Below are positions 34,250-41,890 of a stretch of 64,000 nt of DNA, one piece after another; position 1 is the stretch's first letter; each line of letters opens with the position of its first letter. Below the pieces are notes generated by a model. It had not been told where the DNA came from and did not search any database. It worked only from the letters and a program-made list of their open reading frames with translations. The DNA is from Saccharothrix ecbatanensis (lineage in GTDB: Bacteria > Actinomycetota > Actinomycetes > Mycobacteriales > Pseudonocardiaceae): positions 6,324,001 through 6,388,000 of the forward strand of contig NZ_JACHMO010000001.1 in assembly GCF_014205015.1 (NCBI RefSeq), given 5' to 3'. Both the position numbers and the translations under genes were made by a program.

Positions 34250-35068
34250 GTGCAGACGTTCCTGCCGTGCGCGACCTTCAGCCGCAGCGCCGCCGTCCTC
34301 GACTCCCGAAGGCTCGGCAAGCAGCGCGTGGAGACCTTGCAGATCCTGCGCGCCCTGGTGTGGCCCGAGTACGGCTGGAAGCGGCACCCGGCGGTCCTGA
34401 TGTGGCGCGGCTTCACGCCCGCGCTGGTCGCCTACGGCGTGGCCGTGTGCGACGAGTGGAGACGTCGGGGCCACCGCGACGGCATGCGTGCCGCGCTCCT
34501 CGACTTCACCGGCGGCGGCGTCACCGGCGACGACTTCACCGGCGACTTCACGGGCGGCGACTTGGCGGGCGGCGAACTCACCGGTGGCGACTTCACCGAC
34601 GGGAACCTCACCGGCGGCCGGGAGCCGACGTGGTCGTGGTGCCTGGCCGAGGGCCTGCTCCCACCCTGGCTCGGCGACGACGACCTGCACCGCAGCCACC
34701 GGTCCGCCCTCCTGCGCAAGGACCCCGACCACTACCGCCCGCTGTTCCCCGACGTCCCGGACGACCTCGACTACGTCTGGCCGCCGCCGGTGTTCCCGAT
34801 GGACGTCCCCGACACACCGGGCCTGATCGCGTACCGGCTCGACCGCCCTCCCCTGCCCGACCTCTCCCCGCCCGACGACCTTCCGCCCCCGCCACTCGAC
34901 CACCGCCCCGGCCCATCGGTCGCCCGCGCGCCCAGCGAGGCCGACCTGGCGGCCATGCGCGACGAGGCGACCGACCCACGCCAGGTCCGCTTCTTCCGCC
35001 GCGGCCAACGCCTACCGCCTCCGACCAGCCGTTTCACCCTCCGACGACAACTCCCGGGAAAAAGTTGA
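34250..35068 (+). CDS. MSMEG_6728-like protein with pentapeptide-like insertion
   Basis: 272 residues. The N-terminal QTFLPCATFSRSAAVLDSRR, LGKQRVETLQILRALVWPEY and CDEWRRRGHRD match the MSMEG_6728 family (related to pyrimidine-dimer DNA glycosylases), and LPPWLGDDDLHRSHRSALLR, DPDHYRP belong to its second half. Between them (about residues 83-118) lies a run of five-residue units such as DFTGG, DLAGG, ELTGG, DFTDG and NLTGG, like pentapeptide repeats. I chose the GTG at 34250 because the family begins MQTFLP; a GTG at 34241 is possible. The C-terminal ~70 residues are proline-rich. Confidence 0.75.
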   Translation: MQTFLPCATFSRSAAVLDSRRLGKQRVETLQILRALVWPEYGWKRHPAVLMWRGFTPALVAYGVAVCDEWRRRGHRDGMRAALLDFTGGGVTGDDFTGDFTGGDLAGGELTGGDFTDGNLTGGREPTWSWCLAEGLLPPWLGDDDLHRSHRSALLRKDPDHYRPLFPDVPDDLDYVWPPPVFPMDVPDTPGLIAYRLDRPPLPDLSPPDDLPPPPLDHRPGPSVARAPSEADLAAMRDEATDPRQVRFFRRGQRLPPPTSRFTLRRQLPGKS

Positions 35069-35102
35069 GCGGAGGTGTCGATCCGGCGGGGTCCCGTTCG
35101 AC
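35057..35102 (+). promoter_or_regulatory. ECF42-type promoter for the DoxX gene
   Basis: TGTCGA (35076-35081) and CGAC (35099-35102) with a 17-bp spacer match the -35 TGTCGA / -10 CGA/TC motif known for ECF42 sigma factors. GGAAAAAGTT at 35057-35066, 9 bp upstream of the -35, recurs at the DGPF promoter with the same spacing. Confidence 0.75.
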
Positions 35103-35136
35103 GCAGTAGTGAGACCACCGAGAAGGGGAGCCCGAG

Positions 35137-35619
35137 ATGACCACCACCGACACCCGCCGCGCCGCCACCACCACCGTCGCCACGATCACCACCAAGCGCA
35201 ACGACCTGGTCCTCGCCGCCTTCCGCATCGTCGTGTCGTTCCTGTTCGGGTGCCACGGCCTGATGGGCCTCGGCTTCCTGGGCGGCATCGACGGGCAGGG
35301 CACGGCGGTCCCGTTCGGGTCGTGGCCGGGCTGGTACGGCAGCGTGATCGAGCTGGTCGGCGCGGTCCTGGTGCTGGTCGGCCTGGCCGCACGTCCGGCG
35401 GCGTTCGTGCTCTCCGGCGTGATGGCCTACGCGTACTTCACCGTGCACCAGCCCGAGGCGCTGCTCCCCCTGCACAACATGGGCGAACTGGCCGCCGTCT
35501 ACAGCTGGGTGTTCCTGCTGCTGGCCGTCCTCGGCCCCGGCGCCTTCACGGTCCAGCGCGCGTTCACGGCCCGGCGCTCCGTCCGGGAGCACACCGTCCG
35601 CGAGCACGCCGACCGCTGA
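35137..35619 (+). CDS. DoxX-family membrane protein
   Basis: 160 residues with four helices. LAAFRIVVSFLFGCHGLMGL, the GGIDGQG loop and AYAYFTVHQPEALLPLHNMG are DoxX motifs. RBS AAGGGGAG precedes the ATG. The cytoplasmic N-terminus is threonine-rich. Carries an ECF42-type promoter, placing it in the same regulon as the DGPF gene downstream. DoxX proteins take part in redox homeostasis; the exact reaction is unknown. Confidence 0.88.
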   Translation: MTTTDTRRAATTTVATITTKRNDLVLAAFRIVVSFLFGCHGLMGLGFLGGIDGQGTAVPFGSWPGWYGSVIELVGAVLVLVGLAARPAAFVLSGVMAYAYFTVHQPEALLPLHNMGELAAVYSWVFLLLAVLGPGAFTVQRAFTARRSVREHTVREHADR

Positions 35620-35641
35620 ACACGCCGATACGGGACCACTT

Positions 35642-35677
35642 CCGATGGCGCGCCTCCACCCGGAGGTGCGCCATCGG
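35642..35677 (+). terminator. Stem-loop after the DoxX gene
   Basis: CCGATGGCGC (35642-35651) pairs with GCGCCATCGG (35668-35677); the inner bases GCCTCC/GGAGGT extend the stem. It lies 23 bp after the DoxX stop and before the SDR. Confidence 0.7.
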
Positions 35678-35714
35678 CGTGTTCAGGTGGCAAGACCGTG
35701 GGCACCCTCCCGGC

Positions 35715-36554
35715 ATGGCAGAGCCCGCAGTCCAGTACCCCGGTCTGACCGACGACGTCCAACCCACCCCCGACCACGGTGAATCGACCTACCGCGGCAC
35801 GGGGCGTCTCATCGACAAGAAAGCCGTCATCACCGGCGGCGACTCGGGCATCGGCCGCGCCGTCGCCCTTGCCTTCGCCCGTGAGGGCGCGGACGTGCTC
35901 ATCTCCTACCTCGAAGCCGAGGAGAAGGACGCCCGCGACACCGCCCGGCTGATCGAGGACGCGGGCCGCACCGCCGTCACCGTCCCCGGCGACCTGGTGG
36001 AGGAGTCCCAGTGCGCGGACGTCGTGGCCCGCGCGGTCGCCGAGTTCGGCCACATCGACGTCCTGGTCAGCAACGCGGCCTACCAGATGTCGCAGGACGG
36101 CGGCCTGCTCGACATCACCAGCCGGCAGTTCGACCGGGTCATGAAGACGAACGTGTACGCGATGTTCTGGCTGTGCAAGGCGGCCGTGCCGCACATGCCC
36201 GAGGGCTCCTCGATCATCACCACGTCGTCCATCCAGGGCTTCCAGCCCTCGTACCAGCTCCTCGACTACGCCACCACCAAGGCCGCGATCGTGAACTTCA
36301 CCAAGGGCCTGGCGCAGAACCTGGTCGAGCGGAAGATCCGGGTGAACTCGGTCGCGCCCGGTCCCGTGTGGACTCCGCTCATCCCGGCCACCATGCCGCC
36401 GGAGAAGGTGGAGAGCTTCGGCGAGCAGGCGCCCATGGGCCGCGCCGGGCAGCCCGCCGAGCTGGCGCCGCTGTACGTCTTCCTCGCCTCGTCCGATTCG
36501 AGCTACATCACCGGCGAGGTCATCGGCGTCACCGGCGGCTCGCCCATCACGTAA
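35715..36554 (+). CDS. Short-chain dehydrogenase/reductase (YghA/Gsp39-like)
   Basis: 279 residues. NAD(P) loop AVITGGDSGIGRAVAL, NNAG-equivalent VSNAAYQMSQ, catalytic Ser in TTSSIQGFQPS and Tyr/Lys in DYATTKAAIVNF. The ~35-residue N-terminal extension (YPGLTDDVQPTPDHGESTYR) marks the general-stress YghA group of aldehyde reductases. No ECF42 motif precedes it; its start follows shortly after the DoxX terminator. Confidence 0.92.
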   Translation: MAEPAVQYPGLTDDVQPTPDHGESTYRGTGRLIDKKAVITGGDSGIGRAVALAFAREGADVLISYLEAEEKDARDTARLIEDAGRTAVTVPGDLVEESQCADVVARAVAEFGHIDVLVSNAAYQMSQDGGLLDITSRQFDRVMKTNVYAMFWLCKAAVPHMPEGSSIITTSSIQGFQPSYQLLDYATTKAAIVNFTKGLAQNLVERKIRVNSVAPGPVWTPLIPATMPPEKVESFGEQAPMGRAGQPAELAPLYVFLASSDSSYITGEVIGVTGGSPIT

Positions 36555-36586
36555 AACCGCTGGTCAACGGCCCGCGAGAAAATCTT

Positions 36587-36633
36587 GGAAAAAGTTCGGC
36601 CCGCGTGTCGATCCGCGTACCCCCTCGTTCGTC
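36587..36633 (+). promoter_or_regulatory. ECF42-type promoter for the DGPF gene
   Basis: TGTCGA (36606-36611) and CGTC (36630-36633), spacer 18 bp. GGAAAAAGTT at 36587-36596 lies 9 bp upstream of the -35, exactly as at 35057. The bases TCCG after TGTCGA are also shared. Confidence 0.8.
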
Positions 36634-36688
36634 GCGTCAGTACAGGCCACGATGGACCGGCCGCAACGAACCGACAGGGAGTATCGAG

Positions 36689-37117
36689 ATGCGTTTCATG
36701 GTGATCGTGAAGGCCAACGAGGACACCGAGGCCGGGGCCCAGCCGAGCGAGGAGATGCTCAACGAGATGGGCGCCTTCAACGAGGAGCTGGCGAAGGCCG
36801 GCGTGCTGCTCGCGGGCGAGGGCCTGCACCCCAGCTCCAAGGGCGCGCGCGTCTACTTCTCCGGTGACAAGAGGACGGTCGTCGACGGTCCGTTCACCGA
36901 GACCAAGGAGCTCATCGCGGGGTTCTGGCTGCTGGAGGTCAAGTCACTGGAAGAGGCCGTCGAATGGGTGAAGCGCGTGCCGAACCCGACCGGCGAGGAG
37001 TCCCAGATCGAGATCCGGCAGGTCTTCACGGAGGACGACTTCGTGAACGCGTCGGAGGAGATGAAGGACCGCGAGCGTCAGCTGCGCGCCGAGAACGAGG
37101 CCCGCGCCAACGGCTGA
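36689..37117 (+). CDS. DGPF-domain (YCII-related) protein
   Basis: 142 residues: MRFMVIVKANEDTEAGAQPS, the naming motif VVDGPFTETKELIAGFW, and EEAVEWVKRVPNPTGEESQI. DGPF proteins are the standard genomic partners of ECF42 sigma factors, and this one is followed by such a sigma gene. Biochemical role unknown. Confidence 0.93.
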   Translation: MRFMVIVKANEDTEAGAQPSEEMLNEMGAFNEELAKAGVLLAGEGLHPSSKGARVYFSGDKRTVVDGPFTETKELIAGFWLLEVKSLEEAVEWVKRVPNPTGEESQIEIRQVFTEDDFVNASEEMKDRERQLRAENEARANG

Positions 37118-37146
37118 GGGCCCCCACGGGAGCTGTTCCCGCTTGC

Positions 37147-37203
37147 CGACGAGCATCGGTAGCTGGTCTGATGCCAGACCGTGATGGCTACCGATGCTCG
37201 TCG
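37147..37203 (+). promoter_or_regulatory. Hairpin enclosing the ECF42 sigma start codon
   Basis: CGACGAGCATCGGTAGC (37147-37163) pairs perfectly over 17 bp with 37187-37203. An inner stem GGTCTG/CAGACC (37165-37170, 37175-37180) caps it. The only unpaired bases between stems include the tandem starts GTGATG (37181-37186), and codons 3 to 8 are in the right arm. No Shine-Dalgarno is visible. It could attenuate transcription or gate translation of the sigma factor. Confidence 0.8.
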
Positions 37204-38425
37204 TGCCGTTGAAGCGGTGTGGCGGATCGAATCCGCGCGCCTGATCGCCGGGCTCGCGCGGATGGTGCGGGACGTCGGCCTGGCCGAGGAACTGGCCCAG
37301 GACGCGATGGTCAGCGCCCTGGAGCAGTGGCCGGAGCACGGCATACCGCGCAACCCCGGCGCGTGGCTGATGACCGCCGCGAAGAACCGGGCCGTCGACC
37401 TGATCCGGCGCAAGCAGAACTACCAGCGCAAGCTGGAGGAGATCGGCCGGGACACCGAGCACGACCACGTGGCGGACGCCGCCGACCGGGTCGGCGAGAT
37501 CGACGACGACCTGCTGCGGCTGGTGTTCACCGCGTGCCACCCGGTGCTGTCCACCGAGGCGCAGGTCGCGTTGACCCTGCGCATGCTGGGCGGCCTGACC
37601 ACCGACGAGATCGCGCGGGCGTTCCTGGTGCCCGAGTCGACCGTGGCGCAGCGGATCGTGCGGGCGAAGAAGGCGCTGGCCAAGGCCGGTGTGCCGTTCG
37701 AGGTGCCGGCGGAGAACGAGCGGGACGCCCGGCTGTCGTCCGTGCTCGGCGTGATCTACCTGATCTTCAACGAGGGCTACTCGGCCACGGCCGGCGACGA
37801 CTGGATGCGTCCGGCGCTGTGCGAGGACGCGCTCCGGCTGGCCCGCGTGCTGGCCGGCCTGATGCCGCGGGAACCCGAGGTGCACGGGCTGGTGGCGTTG
37901 CTGGAGATCCAGGCGTCCCGGGCGAAGGCCCGGATCGGGCCGAACGGCGAGCCCGTGCTGCTGCTCGACCAGAACCGGGCGCGCTGGGACCAGCTGCTGA
38001 TCCGCCGCGGCTTGGCGGCGTTGGCGAAGGCGGAGTCGTTGGGCGGCGCGGGCGGCCCTTACGCGGTGCAGGCGGCGATCGTCGCGTGCCACGCCCGTGC
38101 CCGCGTGCCCGAGGACACCGACTGGACCCGGATCGCCGGCCTGTACGAGGCGTTGTCGCTGGTCGCGCCGTCCCCGATCGTGGAGCTGAACCACGCGGTG
38201 GCGATCGGGATGGCGTTCGGGCCGGAGGTCGGGCTGGAGCTGGTGGACGAGCTGGTCGGCGAGCCCGCGTTGAAGGAGTACCACCTGCTGCCGAGCGTGC
38301 GCGGCGACCTGCTGGCCAAGCTCGGTCGGCACGCCGAGGCGCGGGTGGAGTTCGAGCGGGCGGCCGGGCTCACCCGCAACGAACGGGAGCGGAAGCTGCT
38401 GCTCGACCGTGCCGCCGCCTGCTAG
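37181..38425 (+). CDS. ECF42-group RNA polymerase sigma factor
   Basis: 414 residues. Sigma region 2 (VEAVWRIESARLIAGLARMV, NPGAWLMTAAKNRAVDLIRR) and region 4 (LGGLTTDEIARAFLVPESTV, QRIVRAKKAL) are followed by a ~200-residue C-terminal TPR-type domain (LNHAVAIGMAFGPEVGLELV, KLGRHAEARVEFERAAGLTR). This extension replaces an anti-sigma factor in ECF42 proteins. Starts at GTG 37181 or ATG 37184. Its 3-prime end overlaps the convergent SRPBCC gene in CTAG. Confidence 0.93.
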   Translation: MMATDARRAVEAVWRIESARLIAGLARMVRDVGLAEELAQDAMVSALEQWPEHGIPRNPGAWLMTAAKNRAVDLIRRKQNYQRKLEEIGRDTEHDHVADAADRVGEIDDDLLRLVFTACHPVLSTEAQVALTLRMLGGLTTDEIARAFLVPESTVAQRIVRAKKALAKAGVPFEVPAENERDARLSSVLGVIYLIFNEGYSATAGDDWMRPALCEDALRLARVLAGLMPREPEVHGLVALLEIQASRAKARIGPNGEPVLLLDQNRARWDQLLIRRGLAALAKAESLGGAGGPYAVQAAIVACHARARVPEDTDWTRIAGLYEALSLVAPSPIVELNHAVAIGMAFGPEVGLELVDELVGEPALKEYHLLPSVRGDLLAKLGRHAEARVEFERAAGLTRNERERKLLLDRAAAC

Positions 38426-38880
38426 GACCGCGCGGAACCGATTTCGCGGCCGAGGTTGTCCAGCAGTTCGGCGGTGCCCTGCTCGCGGTGCTGGACCTTG
38501 TCGTGGCCGTCGAGGAACGCGCCGGACTCGGTGTAGACGAGCCGCGTGCCGTGGTCGGCGGGCTTGAACTCCACCGTCGCCACGGACACCGAGATGCGGG
38601 TGTCCTCCATGTGCATTTCGTACGTCGTGACGATCCGCTCGTCCGGCACGATGTCCTGGAAGCGGCCCAGGTAGTGGAACTCCTTGCCGCCCGGCTGCCC
38701 GCCGCTGACCCGCTCCTCGCCGCCGACGCGGAAGTCCTGCTCCAGCGGCTTGCTCACCCACTCGTCCGGGCCGACGAACCAGCGCGCCTTCGCCTCGGGC
38801 GTGGACCAGGCCGCGAAGACCTTGGCCGGCGGGGCGTCGTAGGTGCGTTCCAGCGTGAACGTGGCGTGTTCGACGGTCAT
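38422..38880 (-). CDS. SRPBCC (AHSA1-like) protein
   Basis: 152 residues: TFTLERTYDAPPAKVFAAWS, WFVGPDEWVSKPLEQDFRVG, TTYEMHMEDTRISVSVATVE. This is the AHSA1 activator-like START fold, usually coupled to an ArsR regulator as here (ATGA overlap). Ligand unknown. Convergent with the ECF42 gene; both stop codons share CTAG. Confidence 0.9.
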   Translation of the reverse strand: MTVEHATFTLERTYDAPPAKVFAAWSTPEAKARWFVGPDEWVSKPLEQDFRVGGEERVSGGQPGGKEFHYLGRFQDIVPDERIVTTYEMHMEDTRISVSVATVEFKPADHGTRLVYTESGAFLDGHDKVQHREQGTAELLDNLGREIGSARS

Positions 38881-39185
38881 GGTTGCTCCTTGAGGTAGTC
38901 GTCGAGCCGGTCGAGCCGGCTTTCCCAGGTCGTTCGGCGCTCGGTGATCCACTGCTCGGCCTGGCGCAGGGCGGTCGGCACGATGTGGCACGTCCGCACC
39001 CGCCCGACCTTCTCGGTCCGCACCAAGCCGCTGGCTTCCAGCACCTGGAGGTGCTGCACCACCGCCGGGAGGGACATCGCCAACGGCTTCGCCAGTTCGC
39101 TGACCGACGCGGAGCCCAGGGTCAGCCGTTCGACCATGGTCCGCCGACTCGGGTCGGCGAGCGCGTGGAACACTTGGTTAAGCAC
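38877..39185 (-). CDS. ArsR-family regulator
   Basis: 102 residues: MLNQVFHALADPSRRTMVER, VSELAKPLAMSLPAVVQHLQ, wing VGRVRTCHIVPTALRQAEQW. No metal-site cysteines. It precedes and overlaps an AHSA1-type gene, a widespread two-gene unit. The AT-rich TTAAGCACCTCCTTAAGTA around its start (39178-39196) is a likely operator: TTAA half-sites flank the start. Confidence 0.9.
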   Translation of the reverse strand: MLNQVFHALADPSRRTMVERLTLGSASVSELAKPLAMSLPAVVQHLQVLEASGLVRTEKVGRVRTCHIVPTALRQAEQWITERRTTWESRLDRLDDYLKEQP

Positions 39186-39230
39186 CTCCTTAAGTATCCG
39201 CGTTCGCGCCCGGATGTCAACCGGGCAGGT

Positions 39231-39683
39231 TCAGCGCTCGGCAATGGCCTTCACGTGCTCGTTGCGGAGGTTGATCAGCCGGGGCATGTACCGGTTGAGC
39301 ACCAGCCGTTCCGCGGCGATGCCGAGTGGACCCAGCGGAGCGGCGAAGTCGATCACGTCCCGCATCACGGTGCCGCCGTGGCCGTCCGGGTCGAAGTGGT
39401 GCGCGTGGTGCCAGCGCTTGAACGGCCCGCGCACCTGCTCGTCCACGAAGAACCGCGGTGGGTCGAACGCGCTGATCCGGGACGTCATCCGCCAGCGCAG
39501 GCCGAAGTGCGTGGCCTGCCAGGTGACGGTGTCGCCGGGTCGGAGGCGGCCGGAGGTGACGCCGTCGACGGCCCGCTCGGCGGAGCCCGACATGGAAGCG
39601 GTGTGCACCTCGACTTCGAGCGAGACGTCGAAGACCCGCTGTGGTGGCGCGGCGATGTTGGCCACGACCTCGAATCGCGTCAT
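39231..39683 (-). CDS. SRPBCC-family protein
   Basis: 150-151 residues. MTRFEVVANIAAPPQRVFDV, FGLRWRMTSRISAFDPPRFF, VDEQVRGPFKRWHHAHHFDP are typical of the polyketide cyclase/CoxG-like START fold. Two adjacent starts (39686, 39683) exist. Ligand unknown; separate from the ArsR pair by 45 bp but same strand. Confidence 0.85.
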   Translation of the reverse strand: MTRFEVVANIAAPPQRVFDVSLEVEVHTASMSGSAERAVDGVTSGRLRPGDTVTWQATHFGLRWRMTSRISAFDPPRFFVDEQVRGPFKRWHHAHHFDPDGHGGTVMRDVIDFAAPLGPLGIAAERLVLNRYMPRLINLRNEHVKAIAER

Positions 39684-39787
39684 CAACCGACCTTACGACC
39701 GAGGGGAGGCGAAAACCGGCTGGGCGCACAGAGGTCTCGCGGGTACGGTCCGGAACCGGACGTGATCAAGACCGAAGGAGGTGTGTC

Positions 39788-40162
39788 GTGCGCAGGACTC
39801 CGCAGGAGAAGAAGCGGCTGAGCTACGCCAAGGACTGCCGCAACGTGTACGGGGAGAACCACAAGAGCTCCCGCAAGAACATCCCGCGGAGCAGGCAGCG
39901 CGCCCACCGTGCCAACCGGCGGCGTGCGGACGAGGCCCTGCGCGCGGCGGTGGGACGGGCGGACGAGGTGCTTGCCGACAGTGCCGAGCAGGCCGTCCGG
40001 ATGGTGTGGCCGAAGGTGTTCCGGAAGTACCCCGACCTGCCGTTGGGCGTGCTCGTGGAGGACCGGTTGAAGCGGCGTGTGCGGTCCGGCATGGATCAGG
40101 AGGAGCGATCCGCGATCAAGCTGGAGCGGATGCGCCGGCATCGCCGCCCGAACGACGCGTGA
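39788..40162 (+). CDS. Conserved basic protein of unknown function
   Basis: 124 residues starting at a GTG preceded by AAGGAGG. Very Arg/Lys-rich (QEKKRLSYAKDCRNVYGENH, KSSRKNIPRSRQRAHRANRR), then a helical acidic stretch and RRHRRPNDA at the end. I do not recognise a family; RNA or DNA binding is a guess from charge. It overlaps the following APH-fold gene by GTGA. Confidence 0.75.
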   Translation: MRRTPQEKKRLSYAKDCRNVYGENHKSSRKNIPRSRQRAHRANRRRADEALRAAVGRADEVLADSAEQAVRMVWPKVFRKYPDLPLGVLVEDRLKRRVRSGMDQEERSAIKLERMRRHRRPNDA

Positions 40163-40815
40163 CCCCGCCGGCGGGTGACGTGGAGCTGCTGGCATCGGGC
40201 CGGGACGCGGACGTGTTCGCGCTGGACGCCCAACGCGTACTGCGCCGCTACCGCGACGGTGGTGACGTGACGGCAGAGGTGGCGGTGATGGCGCACGTCG
40301 CGGCGGACGGCTTCCCGGTCCCCGAGGTGTTCGCCGCCGACGGCGCCGACCTGGTCATGACCCGCGTCGCGGGCCCCACCATGCTCACCGCACTGGTCAG
40401 CGGGGACGTCCGGGTCGACGACGCCGCCCGCACCCTGGCCGCCCTGCTCCACCGGCTGCACGCCGTACCACCACGCGGCGCGACCGGGAGTGTGCTGCAC
40501 CGGGATCTGCACCCGGACAACGTGATCCTGAGCCCGACCGGGCCTGTCGTGATCGACTGGCGCGACACGACAGAGGGACCTCCCGACCTCGACGTCGCAC
40601 TCACCGCGTTGATCATCGCCCAAGTCGCCGTGGACGACTCGCCGCTGACCGGGATCGCCACCGCTGTCCTCACCGCGTTCCTCGCCCACGCACGAGGAAA
40701 CCCGGCCGAACAGCTCGGCCACGCCGTGACGTTCCGCCGCGCGAACCCCACCCTCACCGAACGGGAAGCCGCCCTGCTGACCGAGGCCACCCGCCTGGTG
40801 CGCGCCCAAGTCTGA
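40159..40815 (+). CDS. APH-fold phosphotransferase
   Basis: 218 residues. The kinase catalytic loop VLHRDLHPDNVIL and metal Asp in VVIDWRDT are clear; the N-lobe (VELLASGRDADVFALDAQRV) is short. Shorter than aminoglycoside phosphotransferases (~260), nearer to small-molecule kinases of this superfamily. Its GTG overlaps the preceding stop. Its last ~35 bp are duplicated at 41700 as part of a segmental repeat. Confidence 0.82.
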   Translation: MTPPAGDVELLASGRDADVFALDAQRVLRRYRDGGDVTAEVAVMAHVAADGFPVPEVFAADGADLVMTRVAGPTMLTALVSGDVRVDDAARTLAALLHRLHAVPPRGATGSVLHRDLHPDNVILSPTGPVVIDWRDTTEGPPDLDVALTALIIAQVAVDDSPLTGIATAVLTAFLAHARGNPAEQLGHAVTFRRANPTLTEREAALLTEATRLVRAQV

Positions 40816-40960
40816 GAAGGTGGACCGCAGGGGGTGGCCGCACGATCAAACTGTTGCACCACCGCGACTTCGTCCGATTCCGGGCCGCCGACACGGTGTC
40901 CCTGGCCGGCACGCACGTCACCACGCCGGCACTGCGAGCAGTCGCCGGCGCCACGCTGCT
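40780..40960 (+). repeat. Segmental direct repeat, copy A (APH end + MFS start)
   Basis: 40780-40960 matches 41700-41890 at about 90% identity. It holds the last APH codons, an identical ribosome-site region and the first ~45 codons of the MFS gene. Copy A lacks 12 nt including the MFS start codon. Confidence 0.9.
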
Positions 40961-40988
40961 GTCCCGGGTGAAGTGTCGGTCGACGTGA
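40850..40988 (+). pseudogene. Truncated MFS N-terminal fragment
   Basis: Reads RTIKLLHHRDFVRFRAADTV then SLAGTHVTTPALRAV, matching the intact MFS at 41762, before diverging and stopping. The start codon is deleted. It is a remnant of a duplication, not a working gene. Confidence 0.85.
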
Positions 40989-41016
40989 CCTGGCCTGGCT
41001 CGCGTGAGCCCTTCTG

Positions 41017-41679
41017 TCAGCAGTCCGAGATGGGGCACGGCCGCCGGGCCGCCGCGTCGGTCAGCAGCCGCAGAGCGCCCTCGCGGCCCTCGTCGGACGG
41101 CATGCCTGCCGGCTTGGCGCCGATGTTGGCCCCGCTGTACTCGATCTCCAGTGTCAGGTTCGCGTCGACGGCCCGGATCCGGGTGTAGCTCTCCTCACCG
41201 TTGGGCTGCTGGGTGATGTCGCCGTCATCGAGGCCGAGCGCCGTGATGTCCGGCACCCGTTCCTGCGGATCCGACGTGAGCCAGTGCCGTGCGAGTTCGG
41301 TGCCCGACTGGCCGTCGACGGCGTGGTGGCGCATGGCCGTGACCACGACGTGGCGGCGGGCGGGGGTGCCCGGGGTGTCCGGCGCGAACTCGTCGAACGG
41401 CGCGATCGGCAGGCTGTCGGAACCGCCGAACTGGAGGTGGCACGTGGTCATGTCGACCCGGTCGCTCAGCTGTCGGCCCGACCGCTGGCCCTGACGCGAC
41501 ACCGTCTTCGCGAGGCCGCGAGCGAGCACTGCGACCGTCGCCGTGTCCACGAGATCACACGCCTCGACGAGCACGCCGTACTCGCCGTCGGTCTGCTCAC
41601 CACCGGCCTCACCGCCGGCCGAAGAGCAGCCCGAGACACCGGTTGCCAACAGCAGGGCGACGACCCCCAGTCTCACCAT
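41017..41679 (-). CDS. DUF3558-like lipoprotein
   Basis: 220 residues. Lipobox LLATGVSGCSS puts the lipidated Cys at about residue 18. VEACDLVDTATVAVLARGLA and the Cys pair (CDLVD... TCHLQFGG) match the actinobacterial DUF3558 family of secreted lipoproteins. The ORF runs upstream without a start but the signal begins at 41679. It lies opposite to its neighbours and between the two copies of a segmental repeat, so it may have been inserted there. Function unknown. Confidence 0.82.
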   Translation of the reverse strand: MVRLGVVALLLATGVSGCSSAGGEAGGEQTDGEYGVLVEACDLVDTATVAVLARGLAKTVSRQGQRSGRQLSDRVDMTTCHLQFGGSDSLPIAPFDEFAPDTPGTPARRHVVVTAMRHHAVDGQSGTELARHWLTSDPQERVPDITALGLDDGDITQQPNGEESYTRIRAVDANLTLEIEYSGANIGAKPAGMPSDEGREGALRLLTDAAARRPCPISDC

Positions 41680-41699
41680 GCCGGGAACACTAGCGGGGA

Positions 41700-41890
41700 A
41701 CCGAGGCCACCTGACTGGTGCGCGCCCAAGTCTGAGAAGGTGGACCGCAGGGGGTGGCCGCATGAGCGACCGCACGATCAAACTGTTGCACCACCGGGAC
41801 TTCGTCCGGTTCTGGACCGCCGACACGGTGTCCCTGGCCGGCACGCACGTCACCACGCTGGCGCTGCAAGCCGTCGCCATCCTGACCTTG
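41700..41890 (+). repeat. Segmental direct repeat, copy B
   Basis: Second copy of the 40780 segment. It carries a non-functional APH 3-prime tail followed by the intact MFS start region with GGGGG ribosome site. Confidence 0.9.

Noticed and set aside
40820..41188. Open frame starting in the repeated segment upstream of the lipoprotein
   Set aside because: It reads the MFS remnant in the wrong frame and the lipoprotein antisense; no ribosome site or family match.
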